64,000 nt of DNA from Tamlana carrageenivorans (GTDB lineage Bacteria; Bacteroidota; Bacteroidia; Flavobacteriales; Flavobacteriaceae). Position numbers and translations under genes: made by a program. Shown here piece after piece: positions 17,982 through 26,374 of the stretch. Below the pieces are notes generated by a model that saw nothing but the letters and a program-made list of their open reading frames with translations, had not been told where the DNA came from and ran no database searches. The stretch covers positions 2,368,501-2,432,500 of the forward strand of contig NZ_CP025938.1 in the NCBI RefSeq assembly GCF_002893765.1, given 5' to 3'. Every line of letters starts with the position of its first letter. The first letter of the stretch is position 1.

Positions 17982-18848
17982 TTAGTAGGTGATATCCTGA
18001 TTTTTTTTTATTCTACAGTAATAGCCTATACGGTAAAAATCAAATAAAAATAAAGAGGCGTAATTGGAGTTGAAATTTAATAAAAGTAATGGTTTAGAGA
18101 GTTTCCAGAGAGAACTCACCAAGTTTGTAGCTCCCAATTGCTTCAGCTTTTTATGTAGTTTTGGAATTTTTTGTTTATTAGGATTAAGCTTTTTTTCTTG
18201 AATCAAAAAGTCTAAATTTTGTAATGCCAGTTCTGTTTTTATGATAAACGTTTTAGCATCATCTTCGGCATGATGTATCACTGGGTTTTTTAAAAAATAA
18301 GGTTTAATACCTTTATTCATGAGAGTTTCGAAAAACAGCACGTCTTCATATCCATATTGGGTTAAAGATTCATCAAAAGGATTCTCGAAAAAAACAGACT
18401 TTTTTAAGAGAAAGTTAGAGGAGCAAAGTGTTTTATACTCTCTTTTTTTTGTGAAAAGCCATCGTAGTTTATATGGTTTTTTTGCAGCTATTTCACTTGC
18501 TGCCATACCACCACAGACCACTGCCTTGTCTTTGATTTTTAAATAGTTTTTTATGAAATCTACTCGATCAACTTGAGTGCCTGCATCAATAAAAAGGAGG
18601 AGATCGTAACGTGCATTTTCTGCAAGTTTATTTCTAATGGCACTTCTGCCTATATTGGTTGGAAAAGCTTTAAAAATACAGTTTGGAATGCTGTTGATGG
18701 CTGTGTTAATGTGATTCGTTTCAGAATTAGAGCCGTCATCAAAGGCTATAATTTCATAGGTGATTCCTGCTGTATGACATTGGTTAGAAAGACCCTTTAC
18801 TAGCGGTATTATATTAATGCTATATGTGGGAATTAGTACCGAAAGCAT
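17982..18848 (-). CDS. GT2-family glycosyltransferase
   Basis: A 288-residue GT-A fold protein: MLSVLIPTYSINIIPLVKGL, then YEIIAFDDGSNSETN, NIGRSAIRNKLAENA, the DxG variant LLFIDAGTQVD in the DxD position, and YGYEDVLFFETLMNKG as the ED-type acceptor motif. The DxD variant (DAG) is often seen in this group. It starts 2 nt after the ftsE stop, so ftsE and the two GT2 genes are likely one transcript. It probably works in surface-glycan synthesis with the plus-strand arm. Confidence 0.86.
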   Translation of the reverse strand: MLSVLIPTYSINIIPLVKGLSNQCHTAGITYEIIAFDDGSNSETNHINTAINSIPNCIFKAFPTNIGRSAIRNKLAENARYDLLLFIDAGTQVDRVDFIKNYLKIKDKAVVCGGMAASEIAAKKPYKLRWLFTKKREYKTLCSSNFLLKKSVFFENPFDESLTQYGYEDVLFFETLMNKGIKPYFLKNPVIHHAEDDAKTFIIKTELALQNLDFLIQEKKLNPNKQKIPKLHKKLKQLGATNLVSSLWKLSKPLLLLNFNSNYASLFLFDFYRIGYYCRIKKNQDITY

Positions 18849-18850
18849 GA

Positions 18851-19534
18851 TTACCCTTTACGCTGCACCACCTCAAAAATGGCATTATCTTCACACTTTA
18901 AAGTTTTACTCGGGTATTTTAGTAGCAAGGCATAATCGTGAGTGGCCATTAAAATGGTATTACCATTTTTGCTAATATCTTGAAGCACTTCCATCACTTC
19001 AATACTGGTTTGCGGATCTAAATTTCCTGTAGGCTCGTCGGCCAGAATAAGCTCCGGACTGTTTAGCAAAGCTCTAGCTATAGCCACACGTTGTTGTTCG
19101 CCGCCAGAGAGCTCATGCGGGAATTTGAAGCCCTTGGTTTTCATGTCTACTTTGGTTAAAACTTCCTCGACACGGGCAGCCATTTCTTTTTTGTCTTTCC
19201 ATCCTGTGGCTTTTAAAACAAAGGTAAGATTGTCGTTTATCGTTCTGTCGGTAAGCAGTTTAAAATCCTGGAAAACAACACCTAACTTTCGTCGTAAAAA
19301 CGGAATCTCTTTTTCTTTTAGGGTTTTTAAATCGAAATCCACAATATGTCCCTCACCTTTTGTTAAAGGTAAATCGCCATAAAGGGTTTTCATAAAACTA
19401 CTTTTTCCTGTTCCTGTTTTCCCAATTAAGTACACAAAATCACCTTTGTTAACTTCAACATTAACATCAGAAAGAATGAGGTTTCCGCCCTGGTAAATAG
19501 AGGCGTCCTTTAATTGTAAAATGGGATTAGACAT
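18851..19534 (-). CDS. ftsE: FtsE-like ABC transporter ATP-binding protein
   Basis: A 227-residue ATPase. Walker A is IGKTGTGKSS, the Q-loop GVVFQDFKLL, the signature LSGGEQQRVAIARALL, Walker B ELILADEPTGNLDP, and the switch His ATHDYALL. The sequence matches FtsE of Flavobacteriia, which works with the membrane protein FtsX in cell division and peptidoglycan-hydrolase control. No ftsX is present in this window; in this lineage the pair is often unlinked. LolD or MacB-type ATPases are alternative assignments. It heads the minus-strand GT2 operon, an unusual association that may be only positional. Confidence 0.82.
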   Translation of the reverse strand: MSNPILQLKDASIYQGGNLILSDVNVEVNKGDFVYLIGKTGTGKSSFMKTLYGDLPLTKGEGHIVDFDLKTLKEKEIPFLRRKLGVVFQDFKLLTDRTINDNLTFVLKATGWKDKKEMAARVEEVLTKVDMKTKGFKFPHELSGGEQQRVAIARALLNSPELILADEPTGNLDPQTSIEVMEVLQDISKNGNTILMATHDYALLLKYPSKTLKCEDNAIFEVVQRKG

Positions 19535-19722
19535 GAAATAGCATGATTGTTTTTAGTGTCGTAAATGTATAACTTAAAAGTGAAACTGTAAAACCTGTAA
19601 TCCGATTGTTTGTTTCTAATAAATTAAATCATTTAATAAATCGGTTTATAATTATACGCAGATTGTTGCGTTATAAATGCTGTATTAAATATCTTTGAGT
19701 TTAAATTAAAACCAAATTATTA

Positions 19723-22700
19723 ATGACTAAAAAAAATATGGTAGCCCTTTTAATGGCAATACCTTTTAGTTTACAAATAATAGCGCAAGAATCTGCTACC
19801 TACACGAACCCTTTGGCAGACTACCAAAAAGCCGTTTCGTTATACAATAATCAAGTATATGGAGCAGCACAGGCGCTTTTTCAAGAAGTTCAGGAAACCA
19901 CCAATGAGTTAAATGTGGAAGCCGATTGCGCGTATTACGCGGCTAATTGTGCCATTAGATTAAATCAACAGCAGGCCGAGCAAATGGTCGAAAATTTTGT
20001 AGAAGACTATCCTACAAGTAGTAAACGCAACAACGCTTATGTTGATGTGGCCAATTATTACTTCGATAACGCCAAATATGCCTATGCCAGAAAATGGTAT
20101 GCCAAAGTTGATGAGGACGCTTTAAGTTACGCCGATCAAGAACGTGTTTATTTTAATCAAGGGTACACCGCGTTTTTAACTAAGCAATACGATGATGCTA
20201 AAAAGTATTTTAACAAAGTTGAAAATTCTCAAGAGTATGGCTCACAAGCCAAATACTATATTGGGCATATGGCTTATCAAGGCGACGATTACGACGAAGC
20301 TACCGCTTATTTCGATCAGGTAAGTAATCAAGAACGTTACAAAGAAAAGATGACATATTATCAGGCCGATTTAAATTTTAAGCTTGGTAATTTCGAAAAA
20401 GCCATTCAAATGGCTAAAGCGCGTATGGATACCAGTACGCCAGAAGAAGTGTCGGAACTATCTAAAATTATAGGCGAAAGTTATTTTAACTTAAAAAAAT
20501 ACGACGAAGCTATTCCGTATTTAAAGGCTTACGCGGGTAAAAAAGGGAAGTGGACTAACACCGATTTTTACCAACTAGGCTATGCCTACTACATGAAAAA
20601 GGATTATGCCAATGCAGTTTCCGAATTTAATAAAATTGTTGATGGTAATAACCCCATTACACAAAATGCTTATTACCATTTAGGAGAAAGTTATATTCAT
20701 TTAGATAAAAAACAAGAGGCTCTAAATGCTTTTAGAACGGCTTCGTATATGACTTTCGATTCGAAAATTCAGGAAGATGCTTGGTTGAATTATGCTAAAA
20801 TCAGTTATGAAATCGGGAATCCCTACGAGTCGGCTCCGCAGGTTTTAACGGGCTATTTGAAAAAATATCCAAAATCAACTCATACTGCAGAAATTGAATC
20901 CCTTTTAGTCGATTCATACATCACCTCTAAAAATTACAAAGAAGCTTTAAAACTGTTGAAAAGTAAAAATAGTTTTGAAAGCAAAGTGGCTTACCAAAAA
21001 GTGGCTTTTTACCGCGGTTTAGAATTGTTTGACGAAGGCCAATTTAACGCGGCTAAGGAAATGTTTGAAAACTCTTTGTCTGAACCTAGAGAACCTAAAT
21101 ACACTGCAAGAGCTACGTTTTGGAAGGCTGAATCGGATTATAACCTGACTAATTATGATGATGCGCTCATCAGTTTTAAACAATTTGAACAGCAGGCAGC
21201 AGATTTAGATATTCCTGAAGTTGATAATTTAGATTACAATATGGCTTACACGTATTTTAAGTTGAAGAAATACGAACAGTCGGCCGAATATTTTAAACGT
21301 TTCGTTTCTGGAACTAGTCGTGATAACGCGCGACTCAACGATGCGTATTTACGTTTGGGTGATGCGTATTTCGTGTCTACATCCTACGATAAAGCGATTT
21401 CTGCTTATGACAAGGCGATTTCAATTGATGAAGTAGGCTCCGATTACCCAGCATTTCAGCGAGCCATGAGTATCGGGTATATGGGGAATGCCTCTAAAAA
21501 GATTCAAGCTTTAGATCGGTTTATAAAGGATTATCCGAAGTCTAAACTCCGCGATGATGCCATGTACGAGTTAGGCAATTCTTATGTTAAAGAAAACCAA
21601 GTCGATAAAGCCATGGGGTCTTATAACGCCTTAAGTACCGAGTATAAAATGAGTTCTTTCGTGCCTAAGGCTTTACTGCGTCAAGGTTTAGTATATTACA
21701 ATGCTAGTGATAATACCAAGGCACTTACAAAATTTAAAAAGGTAGCTAGCGAATATCCTGGTAGTCCAGAGGCTGTACAAGCCGTTTCGACCGCTCGTTT
21801 AATTTATATTGATATGGGTGAAGTTGACCAATACGCGACATGGGTGAAAACCCTAGATTATGTAGAGGTTACCGATGTCGATTTGGATAATGCTACTTAT
21901 GAAGCCGCCGAAAAACAATATTTAGACAATAATACCGAAAAGGCTATAAAACAATTTAATGGCTATTTGGCCCAATTCCCGAAAGGGCTAAATGCCTTAA
22001 ACGCTCACTTTTATGTGGCGCAATTGTACTACAAACAAAATTTACTAGACAATGCTTCAGGACATTATAAATATGTTGTAGACGCGGCTCCTAGTCAGTT
22101 TACCGAAGAAGCCTTAAGCAAGCTCGCGCAATATCATTTAAATAATAAAAATTGGAATGGTGCTACACCTTTGTTATTGAGGTTAGAAGGAGAAGCGCGA
22201 TTCCAACATAATGTTATTTTTGCTCAATCTAATTTGATGAAAGCCTATTATCAAATGGCCGATTATAAGAAAGCTGTGGCCTATGCAGAGAAAGTATTGG
22301 CAAATTCTAAAGCCGATACTAAAATTCAGAGTGATGCGCATATTATTATTGCACGTTCGGCAATGAAAACAGGTGATAAAGCTAAAGCTAAAACAGCATA
22401 TCAAAAAGTTGAAAAAGTAGCCACAGGCGAAACGGCTGCTGAAGCTTTATACTATAACGCGTATTTTAAAAATGCAGAAGGTGAATTTGAAGCTTCGAAT
22501 GAAACCGTTCAAAAATTAGCTAAAGATTTTTCAGGATATAAATATTATAGCGCCAAAGGATTAGTGCTTATGGCTAAGAATTTTTATGCCTTAAAGGATG
22601 CTTTTCAAGCCACTTACATTCTAGAAAGTGTTATTCAAAACTTTTCAGAGTTTGATGATGTTGTTATAGAAGCTTCAGAAGAATTAGCAAAAGTTAAGGA

Positions 22701-22743
22701 AGAAGAAGCTAAAACGAATGCCTCAATTCATTCAGAAGATTAA
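19723..22743 (+). CDS. Large secreted tetratricopeptide-repeat protein
   Basis: A 1006-residue protein with a cleavable-looking signal peptide (MTKKNMVALLMAIPFSLQIIAQ) followed by TPR units over nearly its full length, for example YANAVSEFNKIVDGN, AYYHLGESYIHLDKKQEALNAF and AYLRLGDAYFVSTSYDKAISAYDKAI. The last 30 residues are acidic. It is a periplasmic or outer-membrane-associated scaffold. The barrel gene follows after 27 nt, so the two products probably form a complex at the outer membrane, but the substrate or process is unknown. Similar TPR proteins accompany export and gliding machinery in this family; I see no evidence specific enough to claim that. Confidence 0.75.
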   Translation: MTKKNMVALLMAIPFSLQIIAQESATYTNPLADYQKAVSLYNNQVYGAAQALFQEVQETTNELNVEADCAYYAANCAIRLNQQQAEQMVENFVEDYPTSSKRNNAYVDVANYYFDNAKYAYARKWYAKVDEDALSYADQERVYFNQGYTAFLTKQYDDAKKYFNKVENSQEYGSQAKYYIGHMAYQGDDYDEATAYFDQVSNQERYKEKMTYYQADLNFKLGNFEKAIQMAKARMDTSTPEEVSELSKIIGESYFNLKKYDEAIPYLKAYAGKKGKWTNTDFYQLGYAYYMKKDYANAVSEFNKIVDGNNPITQNAYYHLGESYIHLDKKQEALNAFRTASYMTFDSKIQEDAWLNYAKISYEIGNPYESAPQVLTGYLKKYPKSTHTAEIESLLVDSYITSKNYKEALKLLKSKNSFESKVAYQKVAFYRGLELFDEGQFNAAKEMFENSLSEPREPKYTARATFWKAESDYNLTNYDDALISFKQFEQQAADLDIPEVDNLDYNMAYTYFKLKKYEQSAEYFKRFVSGTSRDNARLNDAYLRLGDAYFVSTSYDKAISAYDKAISIDEVGSDYPAFQRAMSIGYMGNASKKIQALDRFIKDYPKSKLRDDAMYELGNSYVKENQVDKAMGSYNALSTEYKMSSFVPKALLRQGLVYYNASDNTKALTKFKKVASEYPGSPEAVQAVSTARLIYIDMGEVDQYATWVKTLDYVEVTDVDLDNATYEAAEKQYLDNNTEKAIKQFNGYLAQFPKGLNALNAHFYVAQLYYKQNLLDNASGHYKYVVDAAPSQFTEEALSKLAQYHLNNKNWNGATPLLLRLEGEARFQHNVIFAQSNLMKAYYQMADYKKAVAYAEKVLANSKADTKIQSDAHIIIARSAMKTGDKAKAKTAYQKVEKVATGETAAEALYYNAYFKNAEGEFEASNETVQKLAKDFSGYKYYSAKGLVLMAKNFYALKDAFQATYILESVIQNFSEFDDVVIEASEELAKVKEEEAKTNASIHSED

Positions 22744-22770
22744 TTTATTTATAAAAGTAAAACGATACCA

Positions 22771-24498
22771 ATGCGCAAGCACATAAAAAATATATTTTCA
22801 GTTGTTTTCTTATTAAGCATTACAGTTGGTTTTTCTCAACGAAAAGAAAACGATACGATACAAACCGGAGTGATTGATGTTGTTAAGCCTTACGTGCCTA
22901 CAATTTCTGATGCTTTTAAAGTAAAAGAAACACCGAGACTTGAAGATGAAACTACCGATACCAAAAAGGAGATTCAGTACAATATTTTTTCAATTCCGGT
23001 GGCCTCAACCTTCACCCCTTCAAAAGCAAACGCGACTTTGCTACAACGAAAAAAACGAACCAAATTATACGATAATTATGCCTCGTTAGGCGGTGGGAAT
23101 TATAGAACCGTTTTGGCAGAGGCTTACGTGAATCATATGATTAGTCGTTATGAAAGTGCTGGAGGCTATTTAAGTCATCACTCATCCAACGGCGGTATTG
23201 ATGACGCGGTCGTACCAAGCAGTTTTTCAAATTCTAAAATTAATTTGCATTACAATTCTCAATCAAGAGATTTAACATGGGGTATTACTGGTGGATTTCA
23301 GCATCAGTTTTATAACTGGTACGGTATCCCAGAGCCTATTGCAAGTGATAAGGTTTTGGTATATTACTTAGATGTGGGACACTCTTTTTATGATGCCAAC
23401 CTTGGCGGTCATGTGACTTTTGAAGATTCTTATTTTAATAAAACGAATGTGACTTTAAGACGCTTTTTTGATAATCAGGGCTCTTCTGAAAGTCGTGCCA
23501 TTATAGAAGGACAAGCCGATATTCCTATTAACTATTCTGAAATTTCTATTCCTTTTAAATTCGATTATTTAAGCGGTGATTTTGATAGATCGTATGATAT
23601 TGACGAAGTGTATGAATTTAGTAATTTTCAAGTGACAGCAACACCTACTTTTGAACTTAAGGAATCTGATTTTACTTTCAATCTTGGCGTGGCGGTTACT
23701 TATTTTAATGATATGCAAAATAGTGAGAGTAAATTCTATTTTTATCCTAATATTTTAGCGTCCTATGGTATCGTAAATCAGTTGTTAGTGGCTTATGGAG
23801 GTGTTACAGGTGGTTTAAACCAGAATACGTATCGCGATTTTGCTAACGAAAATCCGTTTGTCTCGCCTACATTAGCAATCACACCAACCAATCAGGCCTA
23901 TAATGCTTTTGTGGGTTTAAAGGGGAAGTTATCTAATAATGTAAATTATGATGTTAGCGGGCACTATATTTCAGATAAAAACAAAGCGCTATTTAAAGCC
24001 AACCGTATTAAAGATATTTCGGGGGTATATGATTATGAATACGGAAATTCCTTTGGTGTGGTTTATGACGATGTGACGAGTTTCGGACTTTCAGGAGCAT
24101 TGGATGCTGTGGTGCATGACAACGTGAAGTTAGGTGTGAAAGCCGATTATTTTCTTTATGATTCCGATTCTGAAGCTGAAGCTTGGAATTTACCTAATTT
24201 AAGCGGATCTCTATTTGCAGATTATCAAATTGATGAGCATTGGTTCGCTGGGCTAAATATGTTCTTTATGGGACAACGTAAAGATGCTCGAAGTTTAGAT
24301 TCAGATCCCGACGAGCAAACCGTTGATGTAGAGGGGTATTTAGATGTTAATATTCATGGTGGTTATCACGTAAACGACCAATTAACCATTTTTATAAAAG
24401 CCAATAACCTAATGAATAATAGTTACGATAGATGGCAGACCTACCAGGTTCAAGGATTGCAAATTCTTGGGGGTGCTACGTATAAGTTTGGGATATAA
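22771..24498 (+). CDS. TonB-receptor-like outer membrane beta-barrel protein
   Basis: A 575-residue protein with a signal peptide (MRKHIKNIFSVVFLLSITVGFSQ). The short N-terminal stretch GVIDVVKPYVPTISDAFKVKETP is not a full plug domain. Beta-strand repeats occupy the rest, ending LQILGGATYKFGI with the terminal aromatic signature. Database-style annotation would call it a TonB-dependent receptor, but with no visible plug it may instead be an assembly or secretion partner of the TPR protein encoded just upstream. Operon with the TPR gene is likely. Confidence 0.7.
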   Translation: MRKHIKNIFSVVFLLSITVGFSQRKENDTIQTGVIDVVKPYVPTISDAFKVKETPRLEDETTDTKKEIQYNIFSIPVASTFTPSKANATLLQRKKRTKLYDNYASLGGGNYRTVLAEAYVNHMISRYESAGGYLSHHSSNGGIDDAVVPSSFSNSKINLHYNSQSRDLTWGITGGFQHQFYNWYGIPEPIASDKVLVYYLDVGHSFYDANLGGHVTFEDSYFNKTNVTLRRFFDNQGSSESRAIIEGQADIPINYSEISIPFKFDYLSGDFDRSYDIDEVYEFSNFQVTATPTFELKESDFTFNLGVAVTYFNDMQNSESKFYFYPNILASYGIVNQLLVAYGGVTGGLNQNTYRDFANENPFVSPTLAITPTNQAYNAFVGLKGKLSNNVNYDVSGHYISDKNKALFKANRIKDISGVYDYEYGNSFGVVYDDVTSFGLSGALDAVVHDNVKLGVKADYFLYDSDSEAEAWNLPNLSGSLFADYQIDEHWFAGLNMFFMGQRKDARSLDSDPDEQTVDVEGYLDVNIHGGYHVNDQLTIFIKANNLMNNSYDRWQTYQVQGLQILGGATYKFGI

Positions 24499-24772
24499 GA
24501 GGTTGTAAAGTTATGATGTTATAGAGTTACAAAGGCTCAAAGTTTTAAAGTTGTGAAGTTCTGAAGTTGTTACGCCGAGCTTCACAGAGTTTGTGCCTAC
24601 GGTCTTCGAGCGGAGTCGAGAAGTTAAGTTACAAAGTTATAAGGTTACAGCGTTAAAAAGGTGGCGTCGTTCAGATGGAGGTACAACTGAAGAATCTGTT
24701 TTTAGAAGATTCAGAGTTTCTTAAAGCTTGTATCCACGGTCTTCGAGCGGAGTCGAGAAGTTAGTTATAAGG
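24499..24772. other. Repeat-rich intergenic region
   Basis: No open frame. It contains degenerate AAAGTTRTR-like words (24498-24565 and 24625-24655) and two direct copies of the GAGCGGAGTCGA element. Both flanking genes converge on it, so any RNA made here would be 3' untranslated sequence. Confidence 0.5.
24601..24763. repeat. Two direct copies of the GAGCGGAGTCGA repeat
   Basis: Copies at 24601-24624 and 24738-24763 share GGTCTTCGAGCGGAGTCG followed by AGAAGTTA. They are direct, 137 nt apart. The inverse complement of this unit is present at 120-143. The element is a short partial palindrome typical of dispersed REP-like sequences. Confidence 0.75.
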
Positions 24773-25471
24773 TTACAAAGTTAGGCGCGCTAAATAATCA
24801 TAATGTTCACCTTCAAGAACCAGTTCGCATTTTAGATCTACCGTATCACAAGCTAATTTTAAGGTGTCAAAATCGAGATACAACCACTTCATTGGGGTTT
24901 CTTTTTCATTTTTATATGAAAGGAAATAGTCGAGTTCGCCGTAATAACCGGCATTCATATCCATCCAAAAACCGCCATCTTCATCTTCATACATGTATTT
25001 TATGTCGGAAGAATCGATAAGAATTTGTCCGTTTGCCGTTAAAAGACTTTTTAAATGCTGTAAGTATTGTGAAATTTTAGCGGTTTCTTGAAAAATCCCC
25101 GTGCCATTCATAAGTAATAAAATGGTATCGAATTGTTCAGTTTCCTCTAAAAGCCCCTTGTTTTCGGTATGCGTCACACCTCGTAATTTAGAGACTTCTA
25201 TAGCACCTTGTGAAACATCAATAGCTTTAACCTTTAATCCTTTGTTTTGTAAATATAAACTATGACTTCCAGCACCGCAGCCAACGTCTAAAATCTCGCC
25301 TTTGCTTAGTTTTAAAGCTTCTTGTTCCAGTTTGGGCATGCTCTTAAAATCGCGGAATAAATAGGGTAGTGGTAAACTGTCCTCATCAGAAATATGAGTT
25401 GAGGTCATGAGGTCTTCGGTGTAGTTCCCGTTTTGGTAGTCTAATAAAGCTTTTCCGAAAAGGTCTTTCAT
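24773..25471 (-). CDS. Class I SAM-dependent methyltransferase
   Basis: A 232-residue protein with the SAM-binding motif I ILDVGCGAGSHSLYLQNKG, motif post-I VKAIDVSQ, and the DTILLLMNGTGIFQ region corresponding to motif IV. The acceptor is unknown; the C-terminal YDYLARL end matches methyltransferases annotated only by fold in this family. Stand-alone gene, convergent with the TPR/barrel pair across a repeat-filled gap. No membrane segment or signal peptide. Confidence 0.82.
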   Translation of the reverse strand: MKDLFGKALLDYQNGNYTEDLMTSTHISDEDSLPLPYLFRDFKSMPKLEQEALKLSKGEILDVGCGAGSHSLYLQNKGLKVKAIDVSQGAIEVSKLRGVTHTENKGLLEETEQFDTILLLMNGTGIFQETAKISQYLQHLKSLLTANGQILIDSSDIKYMYEDEDGGFWMDMNAGYYGELDYFLSYKNEKETPMKWLYLDFDTLKLACDTVDLKCELVLEGEHYDYLARLTL

Positions 25472-25548
25472 AAAGTAATTTTCTTTTTTTTATTTCCGCG
25501 AAAGCGAAAATCTTTTCATCGATGTAATGACTAATATATTTTTTCTTT

Positions 25549-25818
25549 CACACTGAGTCACACAGAGACGCACAGAGTTAAAAATATCATCTTAACATCA
25601 GAACTCTGTGTTTCTTTGTGTAATTCTCTGAGAACCTCTGTGTAATATTTTCATTTTTGTAATACAAATTTTCAATACAAATTTATCCTAAAAAACTCTT
25701 GTTTTCACACTGAGCTACGCAGAGGCGCACTGAGATGCACAGAGCTAAAAATACCAACTTAACATCAGAACGCCGTGTTTCTCCGTGAAATTCACTGTGA
25801 AACTCGGTGTAATATTTC
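25549..25818. repeat. Tandem pair of CACAGAG/CTCTGTG palindromic repeats
   Basis: Unit A (25549-25651) and unit B (25706-25818) start CACACTGAG and end GTGTAATATTT. They share ACTTAACATCAGAAC-type centres and differ by scattered substitutions. Within each, CACAGAG on one side faces CTCTGTG on the other, so each can form an imperfect stem-loop. Related words occur at 1-52. They are not CRISPR-like: units exceed 100 nt and there is a single spacer. Confidence 0.75.
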
Positions 25819-25837
25819 ATCTAATCATCAAAAGGAT

Positions 25838-25845
25838 TATTTTTG
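25838..25845 (+). promoter_or_regulatory. Promoter -7 box (TATTTTTG)
   Basis: Fits TAnnTTTG. It lies only 4 nt before the ATG at 25850, which would make the mRNA nearly leaderless, unless the true start is further in. The position is unusual but the box is a good match. Confidence 0.45.
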
Positions 25846-25849
25846 CACC

Positions 25850-26341
25850 ATGCAGGACATTATAAACAACCTTTCAAAGCAGGCCAAAGATAAGCATAAC
25901 GAGAATAAAAAATTCTTCGCCAAGCTTAAAAAGAAACCGCCTAAAAATTTAGACTATATCATGCAGGAGTTGCATGAAGATGCCTTTGAAAAAACCGATT
26001 GTTTAGAATGTGCCAACTGCTGTAAAACTACGGGGCCGCTCTTTACCGATAAAGATATTGAGCGCATAGCTAAATCTTTTAGATTGAAACCCCAGCAATT
26101 TATAGATCAATATTTACGCATCGACGAGGAGAATGATTACGTTTTGCAAAGCGTGCCTTGTACATTTTTGGGAGCCGATAACTACTGTTCTATTTACGAT
26201 GTGCGACCTAAAGCTTGTCGTGAATTTCCGCATACCGACAGAAAAAAGTTTCAACAAATTTCAAACCTAACATTAAAAAATGTGAGCATTTGTCCCGCAG
26301 CTTTTAATATCGTTGAGGCCATGAAAAAACGAATTGGTTGA
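25850..26341 (+). CDS. YkgJ-family cysteine cluster protein
   Basis: A 163-residue protein with the conserved cysteine array of the YkgJ/CxxCxxCC family: CLECANCCKTTG, then CTFLGADNYCSIYDVRPKACREFPHT, then CPAAFNIV. The cysteines probably bind zinc or an iron-sulfur cluster. The start ATG at 25850 (MQDIINNLSKQ) is preferred to the longer frame at 25775 because the extra residues are encoded by the repeat. Role in the cell is unknown. Confidence 0.82.
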   Translation: MQDIINNLSKQAKDKHNENKKFFAKLKKKPPKNLDYIMQELHEDAFEKTDCLECANCCKTTGPLFTDKDIERIAKSFRLKPQQFIDQYLRIDEENDYVLQSVPCTFLGADNYCSIYDVRPKACREFPHTDRKKFQQISNLTLKNVSICPAAFNIVEAMKKRIG

Positions 26342-26374
26342 ATCTAAATACATAGATGTTCACTACGAAGGCAT

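Larger units (their letters stand above)
25472..25849. other. Repeat-rich intergenic region
   Basis: About 378 nt with no confident gene. It is filled by two palindrome-containing direct repeats (25549-25651 and 25706-25818). The end has the promoter-like TATTTTTG box at 25838-25845, immediately before the ykgJ-type gene. An AT-rich spacer links the repeats. Confidence 0.55.

Noticed and set aside
25549..25818. Possible CRISPR array
   Set aside because: Units exceed 100 nt, only two copies exist with one spacer, and no cas gene is in the window.
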